Shown here: positions 25,298-33,790 of the stretch, one piece after another | How the letters are laid out: every line of letters begins with the position of its first letter | Numbering within the stretch: the stretch's first letter is position 1 | Position numbers and translations under genes: made by a program | Notes under the pieces: model-generated | What the model was told of the DNA's origin: nothing | The model's database searches: none | The model's input: the letters and a program-made list of their open reading frames with translations, nothing else | Source of the DNA: Bifidobacteriaceae bacterium | Lineage (GTDB): Bacteria > Actinomycetota > Actinomycetes > Actinomycetales > WQXJ01 | Assembly (NCBI GenBank): GCA_031267825.1 | Contig: JAIRYJ010000013.1 | Coordinates: forward strand, 62,001-126,000 | Length of the DNA: 64,000 bases | Direction of reading: 5' to 3'

Positions 25298-26536
25298 ATG
25301 GAGATCGGGCTGGTGTTGCGGCAACTGGAAGACGCCTTACACGGCGGGCGGCCCTTCGTGGCCGGACTTGGCCTGGACGGCGCGAACCCATTCGATCCGG
25401 TCGGCGACACACTGAAACCACCACCCGGAACGGCTGTGACGGTGGCGACCTCCGGTTCAACTGGCGCCGGGCGTGGCCCGCGCTGGGTGGCACTCAGTGC
25501 GGACGCCTTGCGCGCCTCGGCGGCGGCCAGCACGGAACGCCTAGGCGGCACCGGCCAATGGCTGCTGGCTCTCCCACCAGATCACATCGCCGGGATAAAC
25601 GTGCTGGTCCGTGGTTTACTCGCGGGTGGTATCAGGACTATGCCGTCCGGTCATTTCAGCCCCCAAGAGTTCAGTTTGGCGGCCACCAAGATGGGCCCCG
25701 GGCAGCGTTACGTCTCACTGGTGCCAACCCAGTTGGGCCGTCTACTTCAAGCCGGGCAGCCTGCCGTAGACGCCCTGAGCGGTTTCACGGCGGTTCTGAT
25801 CGGCGGGGCGAAGCTTGATCCTAAGCTGCGGGCCACCGCCACCCAGGCTGGAATCAATCTGGTTGAAACCTATGGCATGGCGGAGACCTGCGGCGGCTGT
25901 GTTTACGATGGCTTGCCCTTAGGCGGTGTGACAGTTGAAATCGGGCCGAGCGGTGTCATCCGGCTGGCGGGCCCGGTTCTGGCTTTGGGATACCTCGGTT
26001 CGGCCGGGCCCAGCCCTAGCGACGGACCGGATCCAGCCGGACTTGACCAGTCTGGCGCGGCCCAAACTGACGCCGGTCAGCCCGCCGCGCCGCACAGCGG
26101 ACAGTTCGTTGAAACCGCCGGGAAACGCTGGTTCGTCAGTTCCGACCTGGGCCGGCGGACGGCATCGGGCAAATTGGAAGTCCTCGGCCGGAGCGACAAC
26201 GCCATCACCACAGGCGGCCTGACTGTCCTGCCGGAAGCAGTTGAACAAGCCCTGCGGGAACTGCCTGAAATATCAGACGCGCTGGTCACAGGCCTACCAG
26301 ACGATGCCTGGGGTGAAGCCGTAAGCGCTCTAGTAATAGCCCAAGACGGCGCTGAGGTGAGCCTCGAAACGGTTCGCCACCACATCAAGGACCGGCTCGG
26401 GCCGACCGCCGCGCCACGCCAGATCGCACTGGTTCTGGCCTTACCGCTGCTGGCTCCCGGCAAGCCGGACCGGGCTGGCGCCAAATCCTTGGCCGCCCAA
26501 CTGGCAGCGGACGGGCACATGTTGGCGCTAAGGTGA
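25298..26536 (+). CDS. menE: O-succinylbenzoate-CoA ligase
   Basis: Activates O-succinylbenzoate with ATP and CoA in menaquinone synthesis, one step before MenB. This is the short actinobacterial form of the adenylate-forming superfamily (412 residues). It shows TVATSGSTGAGRGPRWV (phosphate-binding loop), VETYGMAETCGGCVYDG, WFVSSDLGRRTASGKLEVLG, and the C-terminal Lys region LLAPGKPDRAGAK. A low-complexity insert of about 40 residues (for example SPSDGPDPAGLDQSGAAQTD) interrupts the segment before the ligand Asp motif and is absent from typical homologues. It overlaps menA by GTGA if the first menA start is used. Confidence 0.92.
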   Translation: MEIGLVLRQLEDALHGGRPFVAGLGLDGANPFDPVGDTLKPPPGTAVTVATSGSTGAGRGPRWVALSADALRASAAASTERLGGTGQWLLALPPDHIAGINVLVRGLLAGGIRTMPSGHFSPQEFSLAATKMGPGQRYVSLVPTQLGRLLQAGQPAVDALSGFTAVLIGGAKLDPKLRATATQAGINLVETYGMAETCGGCVYDGLPLGGVTVEIGPSGVIRLAGPVLALGYLGSAGPSPSDGPDPAGLDQSGAAQTDAGQPAAPHSGQFVETAGKRWFVSSDLGRRTASGKLEVLGRSDNAITTGGLTVLPEAVEQALRELPEISDALVTGLPDDAWGEAVSALVIAQDGAEVSLETVRHHIKDRLGPTAAPRQIALVLALPLLAPGKPDRAGAKSLAAQLAADGHMLALR

Positions 26537-26541
26537 CCCCT

Positions 26542-27429
26542 GTGGCAAGTCCTTCTCAATGGCTCAGCGCTTTACGCCCGCGGACCCTAACGGCCGCCGT
26601 CGCACCCGTCCTAGTTGGTTTAGGGGCATCCTGGCTGCCAGACCAGCCTCCGGCGTGGAACCGGGCGGTTCTATGCCTGGTGGTCGCGTTGGCTTTACAA
26701 ATCGGGGTCAACTTAGCCAACGATTACTCTGATGGCCTGCGCGGCAGTGACGCCGAACGGTCCGGCCCGGCCCGCCTGGTGGCTTCCGGTGCGGCCAGCC
26801 CAGGGGCTGTCCGGCTGGCCGCCATAGCTAGTTTCGCGGCCGCTTCGCTGGCTGGACTGGGCTTAGCTTGGCTGACAACTCAATGGTGGCTGGTCGCTGT
26901 TGGTGCGGCGGCCATCGCCGCGGCCTGGTTTTACACCGGCGGTAAGCACCCTTACGGCTACATGGCTTTGGGTGAGGCCGGCGTGTTCATCTTTTTTGGC
27001 CCGGTGGCGGTCCTTGGCACCTGTTACACCCAACACTTAGCGGTCAACTGGCGGGCTGGGGTCGCCTCGGTTGGTCTTGGGCTGCTAGCTTGCGCCATCC
27101 TGATGGCCAATAACCTGCGCGATATGGCGGCTGACCAGGCGGTCGGCAAGATCACGTTAGCTGTCAAAGTCGGTCAGTCAGCCGCCCGCGCGATTTACTC
27201 CTGGGAGATGTGGCTCGCCTTGTTGGCCGGGGCTCTGTGCGCTATTGGGCGTCCCCGCGTCTTGGTTGTCTTACTGATGGCGATCCCGGTCGCCCGGCTG
27301 GCCAGTGCGGTTGGAGCCGGCACCAGCGGCTCTGATCTGATCCGGGTGCTGGCCCGGACAGGCCAAGTCGAACTCGGCTATGGCGTGCTGATGGCGTTGT
27401 CCTTAGCTCACCTTGGACTGTTTGACTGA
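26542..27429 (+). CDS. menA: 1,4-dihydroxy-2-naphthoate polyprenyltransferase
   Basis: A membrane prenyltransferase that attaches the isoprenoid side chain to the quinone ring. The UbiA-fold Asp-rich motif is in NLANDYSDGLRGSDAER. The second conserved loop (LMANNLRDMAADQAVGKITL) contains the other metal-binding acids. About nine hydrophobic helices are seen. GTG at 26533 overlaps the menE stop, but GTG at 26542 has AAGGTG 6 bases upstream, so the second is used. Either start gives a complete family protein. Coupled translation with menE is likely. Confidence 0.93.
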   Translation: MASPSQWLSALRPRTLTAAVAPVLVGLGASWLPDQPPAWNRAVLCLVVALALQIGVNLANDYSDGLRGSDAERSGPARLVASGAASPGAVRLAAIASFAAASLAGLGLAWLTTQWWLVAVGAAAIAAAWFYTGGKHPYGYMALGEAGVFIFFGPVAVLGTCYTQHLAVNWRAGVASVGLGLLACAILMANNLRDMAADQAVGKITLAVKVGQSAARAIYSWEMWLALLAGALCAIGRPRVLVVLLMAIPVARLASAVGAGTSGSDLIRVLARTGQVELGYGVLMALSLAHLGLFD

Positions 27430-27461
27430 GGGGCCCGTCACGGCCGGTAGGCTTAGGTCAA

Positions 27462-27899
27462 ATGGCAAGAATCCTGCTTTATGTGTTACCGCTGGCCCTG
27501 GCGATCTACGCCCTGGTCGACTTCGCTACCGACGATGACGTTGAACGCACCTCAGTACCTAAGTTGGCTTGGATCTTTATCATCATCGTGCTGCCGATCG
27601 CTGGCCCGCTAGCTTGGTTGGTGGTGGCGAAAATCGCCCGGCCCAGACGTACCGCTCGCCAACCAGGCACCTGGGGTAGGGGCCCTGCCAGCCGTTACTC
27701 CAGGCCCGCCCCAAGACAACCGATGCGGCCTGATGATGACCAAGAGTTCCTCCGTCATTGGGCCGCTGACCAAACTCTGCGTGAACATGAAAGGCGCCAG
27801 CGGGAGGCCGCCGAAGGCGCTGAGGGAAACGGGGCGGCCGACAGTGGCGATCAGCCACCCCCGGCCGGACCCGGCCCGAACAGCAACGGCCCGTCCTAG
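27462..27899 (+). CDS. Small membrane protein with PLD-nuclease N-terminal (PLDc_N) domain
   Basis: A 145-residue protein. Two helices (ILLYVLPLALAIYALVDFAT and LAWIFIIIVLPIAGPLAWLV) with the VDFA and GPLAWLV signatures define the PLDc_N domain, common downstream of menaquinone genes in actinobacteria. The rest is a basic then Gln/Glu/Pro-rich cytoplasmic tail. Function is not established. The gene starts 33 bases after menA and is probably in its operon. Confidence 0.8.
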   Translation: MARILLYVLPLALAIYALVDFATDDDVERTSVPKLAWIFIIIVLPIAGPLAWLVVAKIARPRRTARQPGTWGRGPASRYSRPAPRQPMRPDDDQEFLRHWAADQTLREHERRQREAAEGAEGNGAADSGDQPPPAGPGPNSNGPS

Positions 27900-27920
27900 A
27901 CCGACCGCTTTATTACCTTG

Positions 27921-29084
27921 CTAGCCGCGGGGTACCAAAGGCCCGCTGCCGTCCGAATAGTAGGCCGCCTCAGCTTCCAGCAAAATGCGCTGCAGCTCTT
28001 GCAAGGCGGCGCGGACATCATCCGGCAAACTGTCGGATGTGGCATCTGGGCCGCCACCACCGAAGCCTGGTGCGTCAAAGCCGATTAGCGGGTCAACTGA
28101 TCGGGGAAACTTGATGCGAACCTCATCATCGAACGCCGCTGCCTCCTCTTCAGACCAAGTGTCATCGAAGTTCTCCTGCCTATAAGCGTCCGCTTCTTGA
28201 TGCGCGGCGGTATCAAACGATGGACAAGCCTGGAGCAAGGCACGCAAATCGGCCGGACTAATGGTGGCCGGAAGCAGGGCGGACGGCATGGTGGCGTAGG
28301 AATCGGCCACAATGGCGGGCGGATCAGCCAGGTACGGCCAGCCATTTAGGCGGGCGCAACGCAGCCAAGCCATGGTGCCTTCGAGGCGCGACTCCTTGTA
28401 GCGCAACTCTTCGGCCGGGTCAGGTGCGAACTCCGGCATGGTGTAACCGGTGGCGTTGACACAAGCCACGAACGGTTCGGTCAGGTCTTGGTCTCCGAGG
28501 ATCAAGAAGGATGGCGCGTCTGATTCAGGCGCTGGACCGGGTGGGGCCGCACCGCTTCCGGTCCCTGGGGCACCGTCCTGGCTGGCGGTCAGATTGAGAT
28601 TCGCCGAGCCATCGCCCGATTGGCTCCCAGCCAGGTAGGGTGCCGCTAGAAGTTCAAGATCAGCGACGGCGTCCTTTTGGGCCTCATCAGTCGCGCCAAG
28701 CGAAAGTTGGCCGTTGATCGACATTAGGTAAGCCTGGTCGGTTTCGAGTTCAACTACCGCCTCGTCCGCGCCTAGGCCTTCTTGTTCGTCAGGGCCGGAC
28801 AGGCGCGCCGCGATTTTGGCTTCTTGGAGACATTCGACCATGTCCCGGGCCGTGTCGGCCTGTGTTTTAGGCGCTGGTGAGGCCGATGCCGACGTCTCAA
28901 TACCAGCGCCTTGAGTAGTTAAGCTGGCCACTGGCGTATCTTCGGTGCAACCGGCGACCAGCCAACCAGCGACGGCCAGCAGCACTATCCGACCGGTCAT
29001 TTTTCTGGGTTGGCGCCAGGTCACACCTGGCCGGTCGGTTGGCGCCCGACGGCTGGAATTGGTTTGGCCTGGCCGCTTTCTCAT
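27921..29084 (-). CDS. Lipoprotein of unknown function
   Basis: A 387-residue secreted lipoprotein without recognised family. The signal peptide is unusual for its long basic n-region (about 28 residues before MTGRIVLLAVAGWLVAGC). The mature protein is acidic and rich in Ala, Asp and Pro, has conserved-looking Cys residues (VECLQEAKIAARL, VACVNATGYTMPEF, WLRCARLNGWPYL, LQACPSFDTAAHQ), and a low-complexity Gly/Pro linker near residues 140-165. The four Cys suggest disulfides. The ATG at 29084 has AGGAGG 9 bases upstream. It lies 24 bases after the phosphatase gene stop on the same strand. Confidence 0.7.
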   Translation of the reverse strand: MRKRPGQTNSSRRAPTDRPGVTWRQPRKMTGRIVLLAVAGWLVAGCTEDTPVASLTTQGAGIETSASASPAPKTQADTARDMVECLQEAKIAARLSGPDEQEGLGADEAVVELETDQAYLMSINGQLSLGATDEAQKDAVADLELLAAPYLAGSQSGDGSANLNLTASQDGAPGTGSGAAPPGPAPESDAPSFLILGDQDLTEPFVACVNATGYTMPEFAPDPAEELRYKESRLEGTMAWLRCARLNGWPYLADPPAIVADSYATMPSALLPATISPADLRALLQACPSFDTAAHQEADAYRQENFDDTWSEEEAAAFDDEVRIKFPRSVDPLIGFDAPGFGGGGPDATSDSLPDDVRAALQELQRILLEAEAAYYSDGSGPLVPRG

Positions 29085-29107
29085 GGTGACAAACCTCCTA
29101 GAGCCAA

Positions 29108-29758
29108 TCATAAGATGGGTTGATGTCGCGGCGGTGGCGGCAGCAGATCACGTGCCGGTTCGGAATACCAAACAGCGCTGAGCTGGTCATCTTCATAGAT
29201 CAGACTGGTGACCGAAGCCAAAGAGCAGGCCTGGCCACGTGGCAGGATACGCACTGGGCGGCCTTCGGCTTTGAGGCGGGCCCGCCAGATCGGCGACTGG
29301 TGTGAAACAACGATCATCTGGCGGCCGGGATTAGCTGTCCTCAGATCGGTGATGGCTTGCGTCATGCGGTCAGCGATCGCCTCATACGGTTCACCCCACG
29401 ATGGCCGTAAAGGGTTGAAAAGACGTCTCAGGGACCGTGGACGGATCAGATTGGGCAGGTCAATCCGCATCCCAGCGAAATGACTTTGGGCTTCGATCAG
29501 CCTCTGGTCTGTTTCAATCGCCAAGCCCAGGCCCTGAGCCAGCGGAGCGGCTGTCTCCTGGGCCCGTTCTAATGGGCTGACCACCAGACGGTCGATCTGC
29601 CCGTGATGACCGTCATTGAAGAAATCGGCCACCCGCCGCGCCATCGCCCGGCCTCTGTCCGATAAATGGAAACCCGCTAAGCGTTCATAAAGCACATGAT
29701 GCGGGTTGTCCACTTCACCGTGGCGGACAAGATGGACCGTGGTACGTGCCTGAGACAT
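29108..29758 (-). CDS. Histidine phosphatase superfamily protein
   Basis: A 216-residue phosphatase of the phosphoglycerate mutase-like (broad-specificity) group. The catalytic RHG motif is in TVHLVRHGEVDNP, the second core site is SPLERAQETAAPL, and the second His is in QMIVVSHQSPIWRA. GEPYEAIADRMTQAI completes the family pattern. The substrate is unknown. The start at MSQARTTVHL (29758) matches the family; an upstream ATG at 29821 would add a non-conserved extension. It is divergent from the HAD phosphatase gene. Confidence 0.85.
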   Translation of the reverse strand: MSQARTTVHLVRHGEVDNPHHVLYERLAGFHLSDRGRAMARRVADFFNDGHHGQIDRLVVSPLERAQETAAPLAQGLGLAIETDQRLIEAQSHFAGMRIDLPNLIRPRSLRRLFNPLRPSWGEPYEAIADRMTQAITDLRTANPGRQMIVVSHQSPIWRARLKAEGRPVRILPRGQACSLASVTSLIYEDDQLSAVWYSEPARDLLPPPPRHQPIL

Positions 29759-29877
29759 GGTCCTAGTCTGGGTGGTCCGGTAGTTCCCAGACAAATCAAA
29801 GGCGTCCGGTTTCACGGCCACGGTCAGCTAGCTGGATTGGCGAATGGTCAGCCGGCTAGTCAATACTGGACTGGAAG

Positions 29878-30744
29878 ATGGACCAATCCGCTAGACCGCA
29901 AACGTCTACCCCGTCACCACCGGCGGGGTCTGAGGGCGTTAAAGTGGCCGCCTTTTTTGACGTCGATAACACCATTCTGCGTGGTGCCAGTGTCTTTTAC
30001 GTTGGGCTCGGATTGTTCCGCTGGGGTTTCTTGTCCCCGCGTGACATCATCCGGATGGTTCAACTCAACTTGCGTTACGCCATGTTCGGCGAATCTGACT
30101 CCGGAGTCAAAGCTGTTCGGAGTGGTTCCCTCGAAGCCATCCGGGGCCGCCCAGTCGCCCAGATGGCCGCGGTCGCGGAAGAGGTTTGGGATCAGGTTCT
30201 GGCCGGACGGGTTTATCCCGGCACCCGTGAACTACTTGACCAGCATTTGGCCCAAGGCCATGAGGTTTGGCTGATATCAGCCTCACCAACAGTTGTGGTT
30301 GACCTGGTGGCCGCCCGGGTTGGCGCCACTGGAGCGCTCGGCACTGTGGTTGAAAGCCATAAAGGCCATTTCACGGGACGTCTAGTCGGTGGCCTGTTGC
30401 ATGGACCAGCCAAAGCTGAGGCGGCCATCCGGCTAGCCAAAGAACGCGGCATTGACCTGACCCGGTCTTACGCGTACGGCGACTCATCGAATGATGTGCC
30501 GATGCTTTCGTTAGTCGGCCATCCAACTGGGATCAACCCGGACCGGCGTCTGCGCCGCCACTGCCGACGGTGCCATTGGCCGGTGCGGGAGTTCCGTGAC
30601 AAACGCCGGGCTGTGCGCCGGTCACTTGGGGCGTTCTACCGCGTCGGTGCGATCTGGGCGGTTTGGGCCGTCATCCAGTATCTGAACCGCCGCCGCCCCA
30701 GCCATCGTGGCCGCGTCCGGGTGGATCGCCCGCCCCGGTCCTAA
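29878..30744 (+). CDS. HAD-IB family hydrolase (SerB-like)
   Basis: A 288-residue HAD phosphatase. Motif I is AAFFDVDNTILRGAS with the nucleophile Asp, motif II is WLISASPTVVVDLVA, and motif III/IV is YAYGDSSNDVPMLSLVG. The region ESHKGHFTGRLVGG and the Arg-rich C-terminus with one hydrophobic helix (GAIWAVWAVIQYL) match the HAD-IB proteins often found in actinobacteria. Related enzymes act on phosphoserine or lysophospholipids; the substrate here is unknown. It stands alone between two convergently or divergently arranged genes. Confidence 0.85.
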   Translation: MDQSARPQTSTPSPPAGSEGVKVAAFFDVDNTILRGASVFYVGLGLFRWGFLSPRDIIRMVQLNLRYAMFGESDSGVKAVRSGSLEAIRGRPVAQMAAVAEEVWDQVLAGRVYPGTRELLDQHLAQGHEVWLISASPTVVVDLVAARVGATGALGTVVESHKGHFTGRLVGGLLHGPAKAEAAIRLAKERGIDLTRSYAYGDSSNDVPMLSLVGHPTGINPDRRLRRHCRRCHWPVREFRDKRRAVRRSLGAFYRVGAIWAVWAVIQYLNRRRPSHRGRVRVDRPPRS

Positions 30745-30766
30745 TGCCCGGACCAGGGCAAAGGGC

Positions 30767-31333
30767 CTATTGGCGAACAACTACCAGATGTACCCCAATG
30801 GCGACATCCCTGGCGCTCCGCACCCGGCTTCCAGCCTGATCCTCAGTCCAAGTCAAACCCCAGTCGAAGCGGTCAATCTCAGCGTCAGCCGTGAAAACAG
30901 CGGCCGACCGGTCATCAACCAGAACATCCAAGCCATCGAATTGGGCCGTGAAACTAACCGGATGGCTCATGCCATGCATCGTCAGTTCACCGACGACAGA
31001 AAAATGATGATGCAGCCTGGTGATCAGACTCGACCGGAAAGACCAGACCGGGTATGAATCAACATCAAAGAAGTTCGGCCCCAACAGCATGGCGTCACGC
31101 CGCCCCACCCCCGTGCGCACACCAGCCGGATCAAACCGCAAGTCAACCGTGCTATCCGCCAGTGATTGACCAACCTCCAAATAGCCTCCAGTCAGAGGCA
31201 TAAAACCACGTACCTTGATGACGCGGGGATGGCCAATCTTGAAATGGATACTCGAATACGCCAGATCGGCGGTCCACCGGCCGCTGGTCAAGTCAGGCGC
31301 ATCATGCCGGGCCTTAGTGGCGGTTTGGGTCAT
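30767..31333 (-). CDS. YceI-like family protein
   Basis: A 188-residue lipocalin-like protein of the YceI family, which binds isoprenoid chains in known structures. The family pattern is clear: SGRWTADLAYSSIHFKIGH, VRGFMPLTGGYLEVGQ, DLRFDPAGVRTGVGRRDAML, FFDVDSYPVWSFRSS and VVGELTMHGMSHPVSF. No signal peptide is present, so it is probably cytoplasmic. Its relation to the menaquinone genes nearby is only suggestive. It is convergent with the HAD gene. Confidence 0.9.
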   Translation of the reverse strand: MTQTATKARHDAPDLTSGRWTADLAYSSIHFKIGHPRVIKVRGFMPLTGGYLEVGQSLADSTVDLRFDPAGVRTGVGRRDAMLLGPNFFDVDSYPVWSFRSSLITRLHHHFSVVGELTMHGMSHPVSFTAQFDGLDVLVDDRSAAVFTADAEIDRFDWGLTWTEDQAGSRVRSARDVAIGVHLVVVRQ

Positions 31334-31487
31334 GACTTGTTCTCCGTTCAGTTCCGGGCCGGCCAGTCGACGGACGGCCCTTGTTTGAACGCCAACCTAA
31401 AGGCTGGAACGTTTCGACCCGCTAAAAGCGGGGCGTTGTCTTGCGGGTTGGCCACCAAGCCCTCCCCCAGCGAACCCAACTTGTCGC

Positions 31488-31513
31488 ACGATGCCGCCCG
31501 GACGGCATCGTCC
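31488..31513. repeat. Inverted pair of dispersed-motif copies
   Basis: ACGATGCCGCCC and GGACGGCATCGTCC abut to give a hairpin with 9-bp arms. It sits between the YceI gene and the small gene at 31578, as part of the shared upstream region. Compare the hairpin at 9589-9624. Confidence 0.5.
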
Positions 31514-31577
31514 AGGGTCCGGCTTTGGGGGAACTTGTGACGGTCGCTGCCCCACCGCGAAACGGTAGATTGCCTCT

Positions 31578-31787
31578 ATGGCTGGAACGATTTGGCTCGA
31601 TTGGCCACCCGGCGTCAAAGTCACTATCCGGCGGCGCCTACCTGACGGTGGTTACGCCGACACCGTGGGCACACTTGAGGAAGCTGATCTAGATCACGTC
31701 GCGGTGCGGCACCGTTCCGGTGAGTTACGCCTGATCGCGGCCAGTGACATCGCTATAGCCCACCTTGTGCCGGACGGCCGGTCCTGA
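31578..31787 (+). CDS. Small SH3-like protein of unknown function
   Basis: A 69-residue protein, WPPGVKVTIRRRLPDGGYAD, then GTLEEADLDHVAVRHRSGEL, ending with RLIAASDIAIAHLVP. It resembles the small beta-barrel region that precedes some actinobacterial GNAT acetyltransferase domains (pattern RVVVRRRLPDGG ... DVLGxLL ... ADVVAGKxVP), but it is free-standing here. No catalytic domain follows. I infer a nucleic-acid or protein binding module. It ends 19 bases before the bS22 stop on the other strand. Confidence 0.6.
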   Translation: MAGTIWLDWPPGVKVTIRRRLPDGGYADTVGTLEEADLDHVAVRHRSGELRLIAASDIAIAHLVPDGRS

Positions 31788-31806
31788 AAACACCGCAGGC
31801 GGGCGG

Positions 31807-31905
31807 CTACTTCTTGTTGCGCCGCTGATGCCGGGTCTTGCGCAGCAATTTGCGGTGCTTCTTCTTTGCCATCCGCTTGCGGCGCTTCTTGATTACCGAC
31901 CCCAT
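31807..31905 (-). CDS. Small ribosomal protein bS22 (AURKAIP1/COX24 domain)
   Basis: A 32-residue very basic protein, [20 protein letters not shown] followed by [12 protein letters not shown]. It matches the tiny actinobacterial ribosomal protein bS22 with an AURKAIP1/COX24-type sequence, which sits near the decoding site of the 30S subunit. It is often missed by annotation because of its length. The BldC-type gene upstream on the same strand is the usual neighbour in actinobacteria. Confidence 0.93.
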   Translation of the reverse strand: MGSVIKKRRKRMAKKKHRKLLRKTRHQRRNKK

Positions 31906-32116
31906 ACGGTCCTCACAGTTCTTCTGGTGCGTTTAGCCAACCTCACGAAGCCCTCTCCTCCAGTTGGTTTTGAGGCGAGTTCATCGCTTGGCCGTCAAGA
32001 GGCGCGGCCATGCCTTGTGACATGTTTGAGCCTCCTAGCCGTTTAACTAATTCTTGCCCCGCCATGGCGGAGACACTGGCAAGGCATCTTACCCCGTAAA
32101 AGGGCGGCGGACGGCC

Positions 32117-32320
32117 TCAGCCGTGCCGGGCGGTGCCTGTCTCCCAGTTCGAACCGTCCGCCAGCCATTGGTTGAGCGCGTCCGCCGGGATGCGGAACGA
32201 GCGGCCGACTTTCAGCGCCGGGAGACCGCCAGCGGCGATCAACCGGTAAATCGTCATATCAGACACCCGTAAGGATGCGGCAACCTCAGAGACGGTCAAG
32301 AACTCTGGCTTCGCTCCCAT
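32117..32320 (-). CDS. BldC-type helix-turn-helix DNA-binding protein
   Basis: A 67-residue MerR/excisionase-like HTH protein: FLTVSEVAASLRVSDMTIYR followed by LIAAGGLPALKVGRSFRIPA and LNQWLADG. The size, sequence and linkage to bS22 match the BldC family of small actinobacterial regulators, which bind direct repeats co-operatively. It is divergent from trkH. The 70-base gap between them contains repeated TTAGTG/TAGTG sequences that could be its binding sites (32332-32386). Confidence 0.88.
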   Translation of the reverse strand: MGAKPEFLTVSEVAASLRVSDMTIYRLIAAGGLPALKVGRSFRIPADALNQWLADGSNWETGTARHG

Positions 32321-32390
32321 ATCTGTCCTTACTTAGTGATTAGTGTTATCTGTGTCCACTGTAGTGACCAATGTTAGTAGTGTGAAACAC
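32321..32390. promoter_or_regulatory. Divergent promoter region with TAGTG direct repeats
   Basis: The AT-richer gap between the BldC-type gene and trkH contains TTAGTG, TTAGTGT, GTAGTGA and GTTAGTAGTGTG, giving several direct repeats spaced about 8-30 bases. BldC proteins bind direct repeats head-to-tail, so autoregulation or control of trkH is plausible. This is inferred from spacing alone. Confidence 0.3.
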
Positions 32391-33764
32391 ATGCGGGAGG
32401 GGTTATCCGGGACAGGCGCGGAGCGCCAGCCCGCCGTGCGACTAAGCCACCTATCACCATCCCGCTTCGCTGTGACCGTTTTCGCGGGTGTCATCATGGT
32501 GGTCGCGGCCCTGCTCTGCCTACCGATTTCCCGCGCCGGGCCATACTCACCAGCCATCACCGATGCTATTTTTACCGCCACCTCAGCGGTTTGCGTAACC
32601 GGCCTGACAAGCGTCCCAACCGCCGGATACTGGTCAGGCTTCGGCCAAGCCACAATCCTGGCCGGAATCCAAATCGGCGGCCTGGGTGTCATGACACTCG
32701 GTTCAATGCTGTCCCTAGCGACCTCACGCCGCTTAGGTGTGCGCTCCAAAATCCTGGCCGCCAGCGAAACCGGCACATCACGCCTCGGTGAAGTTGGCCT
32801 GCTAGTCCGGGCTGTCGCGGTCATCTCAATAGTGGCTGAACTAACACTGGCGGCCATCTTGACACCGCGTTTCATGATGGCTGGCGAACCGCTGGGCCAA
32901 GCCATCTGGCATGGCATCTTCTACGGCGTGTCAGCCTTCAACAACGCCGGATTCGTGCCGACAGTTGAAGGCCTAGAACCATTCGCCTCCGATTGGTGGG
33001 TCCTAGCACCAATCATGGCTGGCGTATTCGCCGGTTCACTCGGTTTCCCAGTCATCTTGGACCTGCGCCGCCACCTGCGCCACCCCTCACGCCTCAGCCT
33101 TCACTCCAAACTAACCATCAGCTACTGCGTTGGTCTATTAGCGATCGGCTGGATCGTGATCTGGCTGACCGAATGGAACAACCCCGCCACACTGGACGCC
33201 CAGCCAGCCGGTTCGGCTGTCTTCAGCGCCCTGTTCGCGGCCGTCAACACCCGATCAGGCGGCTTCGCCACCTTTGATGTGGCCAGCGAACGGCCAGCCA
33301 CCATCTTGTTGCAGGACGCTTTGATGTTTGTTGGCGGTGGATCCGCTTCAACCGCCGGAGGTATCAAAGTCACCACCCTGGCCGTCATGCTGCTGGCCAT
33401 CCGGGCCGAAGCCCGGGGTGATCGTGACATGGAAGCCTTCGACCGCCGCCTTGAACCATCAGTTCTGCGGGTCGCCGTGACCGTAGCCGTAGCGGCCGTC
33501 ATGATGGTCTTCTCCGGTGCCCTAGTGCTCTCCTTGGTCAGCCAAGCTCCGCTATCCCATCTGCTATTCGAATGCATCTCAGCTTTCGCCACCTGTGGCC
33601 TGAGTACCGGACTTGTGCCATCCTTGCCCGGGGTGGCCAAACTAACTTTGGCCGCCCTAATGCTGGCCGGAAGACTCGGCACCATGACAATCGCCACCTC
33701 AGTGGCTTTATCTAACCGCCGCCGGGTCATCCGTCTGCCAGAAGACCGGCCAATTGTCGGCTGA
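32391..33764 (+). CDS. TrkH/KtrB family potassium transporter, membrane subunit
   Basis: A 457-residue K+ channel-like transporter. The four selectivity-filter repeats are visible: TSAVCVTGLTSV, FNNAGFVP, NTRSGGFATF and FATCGLSTGL. GGSASTAGGIKVTTLA marks the intramembrane gate region typical of the family. About ten hydrophobic helices are present. It pairs with the cytoplasmic NAD(P)/ATP-binding subunit encoded 26 bases downstream. The ATG at 32391 gives a short cytoplasmic N-terminus. An upstream start at 32343 is possible but would overlap the BldC promoter region. Confidence 0.92.
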   Translation: MREGLSGTGAERQPAVRLSHLSPSRFAVTVFAGVIMVVAALLCLPISRAGPYSPAITDAIFTATSAVCVTGLTSVPTAGYWSGFGQATILAGIQIGGLGVMTLGSMLSLATSRRLGVRSKILAASETGTSRLGEVGLLVRAVAVISIVAELTLAAILTPRFMMAGEPLGQAIWHGIFYGVSAFNNAGFVPTVEGLEPFASDWWVLAPIMAGVFAGSLGFPVILDLRRHLRHPSRLSLHSKLTISYCVGLLAIGWIVIWLTEWNNPATLDAQPAGSAVFSALFAAVNTRSGGFATFDVASERPATILLQDALMFVGGGSASTAGGIKVTTLAVMLLAIRAEARGDRDMEAFDRRLEPSVLRVAVTVAVAAVMMVFSGALVLSLVSQAPLSHLLFECISAFATCGLSTGLVPSLPGVAKLTLAALMLAGRLGTMTIATSVALSNRRRVIRLPEDRPIVG

Positions 33765-33790
33765 ACCGAAATCAACCCGAAAGGCCAACC